Below, piece after piece: positions 55,942 through 61,586 of a stretch of 64,000 bases of DNA. Position 1 is the first letter of the stretch. Each line of letters begins with the position of its first letter. Below the pieces are notes generated by a model, which worked only from the letters and a program-made list of their open reading frames with translations, did no database searches and was not told where the DNA came from. The position numbers and the translations under genes were made by a program. The stretch lies in the NCBI GenBank assembly GCA_964440935.1, contig CAYTTY010000002.1:62001-126000 (forward strand). The letters are read 5' to 3'. The DNA is from WJJR01 sp964440935. GTDB taxonomy: Bacteria; Zixibacteria; MSB-5A5; WJJR01.

Positions 55942-56415
55942 ATGCCAAACGTCATCGAAGGCAAACTCAACGCCACCGGATTGACATTCGGTATTGTTGT
56001 TTCCCGGTTTAATCACTTCGTCACCGACCGCCTGGTCGAAGGCTGCATTGATACGTTGATTCGCCATGGCGCGACCGACTCCGACATCACGCTGGTGCGC
56101 GTACCGGGTTCGTTTGAGATTCCCACGACGGTGGCTCGTCTGGCGGAGAGCGGCCGGTTCAACGCGATCATTGCATTGGGTGCCGTGATCCGGGGCAACA
56201 CGCCTCACTTCGATTACATCGCCGCCGAGGTCACCAAAGGGATCGCTCAAGCTGGTATGCAGAACGATGTTCCGATCAGTTACGGCGTGATCACCACCGA
56301 CACCCTCGAGCAGGCCATCGAACGCGCCGGTACTAAGGCGGGGAACAAAGGCGCCGACGCGGCGGCCGCCGCCATTGAGTTGGCGGATTTGCATCGGCAA
56401 CTCGCGAAATCCTGA
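55942..56415 (+). CDS. ribH: RibH: lumazine synthase (riboflavin synthase beta chain)
   Basis: The 157-aa protein is a full-length lumazine synthase, condensing the pyrimidine with the C4 phosphate from DHBP. The substrate motifs VVSRFNHFVTDRLVEGC, VPGSFEIPTTV and ALGAVIRGNTPHFDYIAAEV are visible. It forms capsid-like or pentameric assemblies in known relatives. A ribosome binding site (AAAGGACACCCCC) precedes it. It is the distal gene of the rib set, displaced by the R5 repeat. Confidence 0.96.
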   Translation: MPNVIEGKLNATGLTFGIVVSRFNHFVTDRLVEGCIDTLIRHGATDSDITLVRVPGSFEIPTTVARLAESGRFNAIIALGAVIRGNTPHFDYIAAEVTKGIAQAGMQNDVPISYGVITTDTLEQAIERAGTKAGNKGADAAAAAIELADLHRQLAKS

Positions 56416-56462
56416 CGCGATCGCTGCTATCAGTACTCGGATCCGTTGCAGGGAGGTAACGG

Positions 56463-56912
56463 ATGGACAGCTTATTTGTGAATTCCACATCACAACTGTA
56501 CGCGATCCTCATGGTCGTATTCGCCGCTCTCCTCGGTGGGGTGATTGGTTTGGAACGGGAATTGGCCAGAAAACCCGTCGGCATCAGAACGATGATGATC
56601 GTCGCCGGGACATCGGCCATGTTGATGCTGTTGGGCTTAACGTTTTCCGACAGTGCCCGCAACGATCCGTTACGCATCATTCAAGCAATCGTCATGGGGA
56701 TCGGTTTCATCGGCGCCGGCACGATTTTGCGTCACCGCGAAGGGGAACAGATCGAAGGATTGACGACCGCTGCTACAATTCTCCTCGCCGCCGCCATCGG
56801 TATCAGCGTAGCATTGAAGCAGTTCATACTCGCCGTTGGAATTACTGTCCTGACACTGTTCATTCTCATCGGCGTCCGGAAATTTGAACGTCGAATGCAT
56901 TCCTCGCGGTGA
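56463..56912 (+). CDS. MgtC/SapB-family membrane protein
   Basis: This 149-aa protein has four to five transmembrane helices and the MgtC N-terminal domain signature GGVIGLERELARKPVGIRT and IMGIGFIGAGTIL-like residues (VMGIGFIGAGTIL), then GLTTAATILLAAAIGISV. The C-terminal ACT-like domain of longer MgtC proteins is missing, so it is the short YhiD/SapB form. GGGAGG precedes the ATG. Roles in Mg2+ stress or membrane potential are known for some members, not for this one. Confidence 0.88.
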   Translation: MDSLFVNSTSQLYAILMVVFAALLGGVIGLERELARKPVGIRTMMIVAGTSAMLMLLGLTFSDSARNDPLRIIQAIVMGIGFIGAGTILRHREGEQIEGLTTAATILLAAAIGISVALKQFILAVGITVLTLFILIGVRKFERRMHSSR

Positions 56913-56965
56913 TCGGACAATCCGCCACATGTAGTGTCGCGGTAATCTCCCCTTACATGTTTATA

Positions 56966-57190
56966 GCGATTGTCAGAATTCCATTCCGATTGAGAACGAG
57001 TGAGGATTGGTTTGCTTTGTACATACGTTGGGATGCATCGCCAAGAACAATACGCCCTACAAAAGCACGTCATCTGCAATGACACACGTTTTTTCAACAC
57101 GCCCCTGGTGTTGTGTCCCGGAAGTCCGTTAAGTAAGTCAACTCAGCTGGTCCCGAGTGTGGCGTCATCCGCCCTCGGGTGACGCCTTGT
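56966..57190. repeat. Mosaic palindromic repeat element R6
   Basis: The left end GCGATTGTCAGAATT (56966-56980) is the R2 terminal repeat. Next are GCACGTCATCTGCAATGACA and CACGTTTTTTCAACACGCCC (shared with R4). The block TGTCCCGGAAGTCCGTTAAG...CTGGTCCCGAG...GGCGTCA (about 57115-57185) is nearly identical to 12450-12525 of R2 and ends in the same GGGTGACGCC palindrome. No right terminal repeat could be fixed. Confidence 0.7.
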
Positions 57191-57276
57191 CGGTACGGGA
57201 GATAGCCGTCACGTGAGGGCGCATGACGGCACCCTGCGCGACGGACTCGTGGACGGAGTCAGTATCCCAATTCAAA

Positions 57277-57302
57277 AGGGGACACGGCTGTCCGCGTCCC
57301 CT
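57277..57302 (-). terminator. Rho-independent terminator of the cupredoxin gene
   Basis: On the minus strand AGGGGAC/GTCCCCT (57277-57283 with 57296-57302) forms the stem and TTTTGAATT follows. It lies 30 bases past the stop codon of the minus-strand gene. Confidence 0.75.
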
Positions 57303-57331
57303 CGGTCAATAGGATGTTACTGCATATGATC

Positions 57332-58303
57332 TTAGCTACACGGATCAACCGGTGGCGGACCATTGAAGAACAAAGTCTGGATCAGCAGATTCAGATCCAC
57401 CGCATCCGACACCGCGTCATTGTTGATATCAGACCGTGGCGTCGGGCAATCCGGATCTTGTGGATTCGCTCCGTTGAAGAATAAGGCTTGGATCAACAGA
57501 TTCAAATCCACAGCATCAAGAACAGCATCGGCGTTCATGTTGCCTTGAAGCGGGCAATCGCAGGCAGTGTCACACGCATCACCGATGCCATCCCCATCGC
57601 TGTCCGCCTGACTCGGATTGGAGGTCGACGGACAGTTATCCTCGTCGCAGGTATTGGCCGGGAAACCGGGATCGCCGAACCCGTCCCCGTCAGTATCGGT
57701 GCACGTGTCGCAGACGTCGCCAATGCCATCGTTGTCGGTGTCTTCTTGGCCGGGGTTTGATGTCGACGGACAGTTATCCTCGTCGCAGGTATTGGCCGGG
57801 AAACCGGGATCGCCGAATCCATCGCCGTCCGTATCCGTACACGTGTCGCAGGCGTCACCAATGCCGTCGGCGTCCGCATCGTCCTGAGTGGTATTTGCAG
57901 TGCTGGGACAGTTGTCCTGAGAATTGGGAATACCGTCGCCGTCATCATCTTCTTCAACAACGACTTCGCCAATCATGCCAAAACCAAAATGAGGGCGACA
58001 GAAGTAGGGGAAGGTACCGGTGCTATTGAAGGTGAACGAGAAGGTCGTATTGGATCCATCCAGCGGGGCATCAAAGAGCAACCCTACGTCGGGATCAGTG
58101 GGGCCCGTTCCCGACGTCACCGTATGACTCCCGGAACTCCAAACCCAAGTGACCTGATCTCCCGGTGTAATAACCACCGTGCTCGGTGACCAACTGAGAC
58201 TGACTTGGTTGACAGTTACATCCAATGCCTGTGTGGGGTCAGGGAAGAGCACAAGCACCAACAGTAGGGCGCTGCTGCCCAATAGCTTAGCACAACGGAT
58301 CAT
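57332..58303 (-). CDS. Secreted blue-copper (cupredoxin) protein with thrombospondin-3 and dockerin-like repeats
   Basis: The 323-aa protein has a signal peptide (ending PTQA), then a plastocyanin-like domain (about 27-116). Type-1 copper ligands are H60 (GSHTV), C102, H105 and M110 (CRPHFGFGM). Residues 118-250 are calcium-binding thrombospondin type 3 repeats (DDDGDGIPNSQDNCPS, DTDGDGFGDPGFPANTCDED). One 46-residue unit is duplicated (138-bp DNA repeat at about 57624-57890). The C-terminus has two dockerin-like units (AVLDAVDLNLLIQALFFNGA, AVSDAVDLNLLIQTLFFNGP). AGGAGG precedes the ATG. It is probably an extracellular, surface-attached electron-transfer or copper-binding protein. Confidence 0.92.
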   Translation of the reverse strand: MIRCAKLLGSSALLLVLVLFPDPTQALDVTVNQVSLSWSPSTVVITPGDQVTWVWSSGSHTVTSGTGPTDPDVGLLFDAPLDGSNTTFSFTFNSTGTFPYFCRPHFGFGMIGEVVVEEDDDGDGIPNSQDNCPSTANTTQDDADADGIGDACDTCTDTDGDGFGDPGFPANTCDEDNCPSTSNPGQEDTDNDGIGDVCDTCTDTDGDGFGDPGFPANTCDEDNCPSTSNPSQADSDGDGIGDACDTACDCPLQGNMNADAVLDAVDLNLLIQALFFNGANPQDPDCPTPRSDINNDAVSDAVDLNLLIQTLFFNGPPPVDPCS

Positions 58304-58528
58304 GGCGGGCCTCCTGTCCGTGGGGGTGCAATAATAACTGGTCTGGCCAGCTCAATGGGTAAGGACTCGAACCAACCTATTAAAGTCAAAAGTACTCCCA
58401 TTTCGAGCCTTGTCAAGCCCTCGCCAGGCAGTTCCTTCACAATTCAAGACCCCTACATCCCACGCCGATACAGGACATGGAGATACGGAGCATCTCCAGC
58501 GCACATACACGTCGGCCAGGGAGGGTCG

Positions 58529-58888
58529 GTGCTCATATTGACGCGTAAGCTGGGTGAGAGCATCACCATCGGAGATGACATCAAGGTAACAGTCCTCGGC
58601 ATTTATGGCCGGCAGGTTCGGCTGGGGGTTGAGGCGCCACTGCAGGTGATTGTTCACCGTGAAGAGGTCTATCTGAAGATCAAAGAGGAAAACCGGAAAG
58701 CGGCCCGCAATATCAAGGATGATCTGATCGGATTCGCCCGCATCATCAAGAACAAAGTCAAAGGCGAAGACGAGAAAGACGACAATCAGCGCGGCAGTGG
58801 AGGGATCGAGTACAAGTCGTCCTCCAGCCCGCGCAAACCGCAGATGAAAGCACCATCACGCAAACGTTCGTCACGAGGAATGAAATGA
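58529..58888 (+). CDS. csrA: CsrA: global RNA-binding regulator with long C-terminal extension
   Basis: I start at the GTG at 58529 (AGGGAGGG just upstream), which restores the universal CsrA N-terminus (M)LILTRKLGESITIGDDIKV. Residues 1-60 are the canonical domain, including RLGVEAPLQVIVHREEVY. CsrA proteins are normally 55-80 aa; this one is 119 aa, with a basic Lys/Arg/Ser-rich tail (SSSSPRKPQMKAPSRKRSS). The first gene of the flagellar block, it likely controls translation of flagellar mRNAs and is antagonised by FliW. The next gene's ATG overlaps its stop by four bases. Confidence 0.9.
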   Translation: MLILTRKLGESITIGDDIKVTVLGIYGRQVRLGVEAPLQVIVHREEVYLKIKEENRKAARNIKDDLIGFARIIKNKVKGEDEKDDNQRGSGGIEYKSSSSPRKPQMKAPSRKRSSRGMK

Positions 58889-59076
58889 GCTGGTTTCGTC
58901 GGAAAGATGGGTCTGACGACATCGCTGCGCGCGATCCGCGCATCGAGATGGCACGTCAGAAGAATCAGCAGGCGGACAAGCGCAAGACGCAGTCCGACAA
59001 GCACACTCGATCCGACCAGCCGAACATTGTCGATAGCGAATTCTGCTATGGAGGTGATGCGGGACCGTGCGCGTAA
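58885..59076 (+). CDS. Small conserved-position protein between csrA and flgL
   Basis: The 63-aa product starts at the ATGA overlap with csrA and ends ten bases inside flgL. It is very polar and charged (FRRKDGSDDIAARDPRIEMA, QQADKRKTQSDKHTRSD) and has no signal or membrane segment. The flgL ribosome binding site (GGAGGTGAT) lies within its last codons. I do not recognise a family. A regulator or adaptor of the flagellar block is possible, but it could also be a translational coupling leader. Confidence 0.55.
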   Translation: MSWFRRKDGSDDIAARDPRIEMARQKNQQADKRKTQSDKHTRSDQPNIVDSEFCYGGDAGPCA

Positions 59077-60986
59077 CGCATCAGATGATCACTGAACAGA
59101 CGACCGCGAATCTGTCGCGGTCGATCACGCGCCTGCTGGCGCTGCAGAACCAGATGTCCAGCGGACGGCGTCTCAGTCGCCCGTCGGACGATCCGGTGGC
59201 GGTGACGCGCGACCTGTCGTATCGCACCACCATCAAGACCGTCGAACAATATCAGGGCAACATCTCATCGGCGACCACCCAGCTCAACACGATTGAACAG
59301 TCACTGGGATCAATCAGCAATCTGTTGGTGCGTGCACGCGAGCTGGCGACGTCGCTTGCCGATGACGTCTACGACGCCACCGCCCGGGCCGGTGCGGCCG
59401 AGGAAGCCCGCGACCTCTTTGAACAGGTGCTCCAGGCCGGCAATGTGCAAAGCGAGGGTCGCTACCTCTTGAGCGGACACCTTACCCGGAACCAGGCGTT
59501 TCTCTCGGTTCCCGGTGGAGTGATCTACCAGGGTGATGCCGGCCTCGTCTACAGTCAGATTGAAACATCGTCCAAGGTTCCGATCAATCTCATCGGTTCC
59601 GACGTTTTGCTGCAACCATTGTATACGCTTGGTGAAGGATTCGACCTCAATCGTGGGCTCTCGAACGCCACCGCGCTCGCCGATTTGCATCAGGGCACCG
59701 GCATCGATCAATCGGTCGGGATTTTGCAATTCACCGATGTGAACGCGAATCTCACCGTCGGTGTCGACGTATCGGGTGCGACGACCATCGACGACGTGAT
59801 CAACGCGGTGAGCACCCAGCTCGCGGCGGGCGGTATGTCCGGCGTGGCGGTTCAGGTCAGTCCCGCCGGCAACGCGTTGCGAGTTGTCGTCACCGACGAT
59901 CCGACGATCGTTGGAACAACGCGCCTGGAAAACCTCAATGGCGGGGCCGGTGTTGACATGATCAACGCGCGGTTCCGTATTACCAACGATAGCGGCGTTC
60001 CCAACGTGGCCATCGATCTGTCCGGAGCACAAACCGTCGACGACGTCATCACCGCCGTCAACACTCAGTTGTCTGCAGCAGGAGTGAACAACGTCACGTT
60101 GGATATCGATCCGTCCGGGACGGCCTTCCGTCTGCGTGACACCAACGGCACACCACTGGGATTGCGTGTTGACGATTTCGAGGGCGAATCGACCGCACAG
60201 GATTTGGGCCTCCGCGGCTATGTCAATGATGAATTGGTCGGTACTGACTTGGAGCCACGGAAGGTCATCACGATAGATGAGAATGGACCCGGCGAGACGA
60301 CCGTGGCTGATCTGGGTCTGCTGGGATCGTTCCAACAGTCGCGCGACGGCACCGATCTGGATCCACAACTCACACTGACGACCCCCGTCAATGAGTTGAA
60401 GAGTTCAATCGGATTGTCGCTCGGGACGATTCGGCTCACACAAGGCGACACCTTCGCTATCGTCGATCTGGCCCCGGCAACGACCGTTGGCGAGATCATC
60501 ACGCGCATCAACAATTCCGGTCTCGATGTGCACGCATCGCTCAATGATGCACAGACAGGTATTCAAGTTGTTTCAACTGATACCAGCCAGTCATTAACAA
60601 TCGTTGATGAGGATGCCACCAGGACCGCCAGCGTGATCGGCCTCAAAGGATCACCGGATTTGCTGGGCAATATGTTGCTGCTGATCGATGCTCTGGAAAA
60701 CAACGATCAGAAGATGATTGCCGAGATGATCGGCGCGTTTGAAGAGGGGTCGAATCACATTCTGGACACACGCGCTTCGGTGGGCGCCAATATCCGGCGG
60801 ATGGAATCGACCAGTTCGCGATTGGACGCATTCAGCCTATCGGTAACGCGACTGTTATCAGAAATCGAAGATGCCGATATCATCAAGGTGACAACCGAAC
60901 TGGCGACGCAGCAAAACGTCTATCAGGCCGCGCTCAATGCGACTGCGCGGGTGCTGATGCCATCACTCGTGGACTTCATTCAATAA
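59067..60986 (+). CDS. flgL: FlgL: hook-filament junction protein with large central insertion
   Basis: The GTG at 59067, eight bases after GGAGGTGAT, gives 639 aa; FlgL is usually about 300. Termini are standard: MRVTHQMITEQTTANLSRSI, QNQMSSGRRLSRPSDDP and RYLLSGHLTRNQAF at the front, and EDADIIKVTTELATQQNVYQ and ATARVLMPSLVDFIQ at the back (D0/D1 coiled coils). The insertion (about 165-530) holds three flagellin hook IN-type units at about residues 238, 321 and 471 (ATTIDDVINAVSTQL, AQTVDDVITAVNTQL, ATTVGEIITRINNSG). These occur in FlgK, FliD and large flagellins, so the junction protein here may be surface decorated. Confidence 0.92.
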   Translation: MRVTHQMITEQTTANLSRSITRLLALQNQMSSGRRLSRPSDDPVAVTRDLSYRTTIKTVEQYQGNISSATTQLNTIEQSLGSISNLLVRARELATSLADDVYDATARAGAAEEARDLFEQVLQAGNVQSEGRYLLSGHLTRNQAFLSVPGGVIYQGDAGLVYSQIETSSKVPINLIGSDVLLQPLYTLGEGFDLNRGLSNATALADLHQGTGIDQSVGILQFTDVNANLTVGVDVSGATTIDDVINAVSTQLAAGGMSGVAVQVSPAGNALRVVVTDDPTIVGTTRLENLNGGAGVDMINARFRITNDSGVPNVAIDLSGAQTVDDVITAVNTQLSAAGVNNVTLDIDPSGTAFRLRDTNGTPLGLRVDDFEGESTAQDLGLRGYVNDELVGTDLEPRKVITIDENGPGETTVADLGLLGSFQQSRDGTDLDPQLTLTTPVNELKSSIGLSLGTIRLTQGDTFAIVDLAPATTVGEIITRINNSGLDVHASLNDAQTGIQVVSTDTSQSLTIVDEDATRTASVIGLKGSPDLLGNMLLLIDALENNDQKMIAEMIGAFEEGSNHILDTRASVGANIRRMESTSSRLDAFSLSVTRLLSEIEDADIIKVTTELATQQNVYQAALNATARVLMPSLVDFIQ

Positions 60987-60999
60987 GCGGGAATACATC

Positions 61000-61500
61000 A
61001 TGTCTCTGGCAGCAAACACCATCGCCGTACCGACCACACGCTTTGGCGACCTCGATGTCGAAGCGTCAAAGATTATCGACTTTCCGAAGGGCATCCTGGG
61101 ATTCGAAGCAAATGGACGCTTTGTGCTCCTCGAACAGGAAGAGGTGAAGCCGTTCGTGTATTTGCAATCGCTCGATGATCCCGGACTGGCGTTCATCGTG
61201 GTCGATCCACGGCTTGTGTTTTCGCATTACAAAGTGCAGATCGAACCGCAGGAGATCGCCGATCTCAATGTTAGGGACATCAACAACATCAGCATGTGGG
61301 TGATTGTCACGATTCCCGAAGACGTCAAGCGGATGTCGGCGAATTTGCAGGGCCCGATCCTGATCAATCAGGAAAACAACTGCGGCAAACAGGTCGTATT
61401 GGTGCGCAGTCACTACACGACACGCCACTATCTCATGGATGAAATCTCGAAGTCTCGGACCGACGGCGTCCCGGTATCGCGCGAAACGGTCCGCACCTGA
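61000..61500 (+). CDS. fliW: FliW: flagellar assembly factor, CsrA antagonist
   Basis: This 166-aa protein matches FliW over its length (FPKGILGFEANGRFVLLEQE, FVYLQSLDDPGLAFIVVDPR, GPILINQENNCGKQVVL). In Bacillus and Campylobacter, FliW binds CsrA and releases repression until displaced by flagellin. Its location three genes after csrA supports the same circuit. The last 30 residues are longer than the minimal domain. Confidence 0.95.
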   Translation: MSLAANTIAVPTTRFGDLDVEASKIIDFPKGILGFEANGRFVLLEQEEVKPFVYLQSLDDPGLAFIVVDPRLVFSHYKVQIEPQEIADLNVRDINNISMWVIVTIPEDVKRMSANLQGPILINQENNCGKQVVLVRSHYTTRHYLMDEISKSRTDGVPVSRETVRT

Positions 61501-61586
61501 CTTTTGCCCGACGGGTACAACATTCGGCGGCGCCCACGGAACCGGGTCCGCCACGCACACGACCGAATGAATAGGATGCTTCGGTA

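Noticed and set aside
59310..60368. Minus-strand open frame opposite flgL
   Set aside because: Fully antisense to a clear flgL; translation has no recognisable domains.
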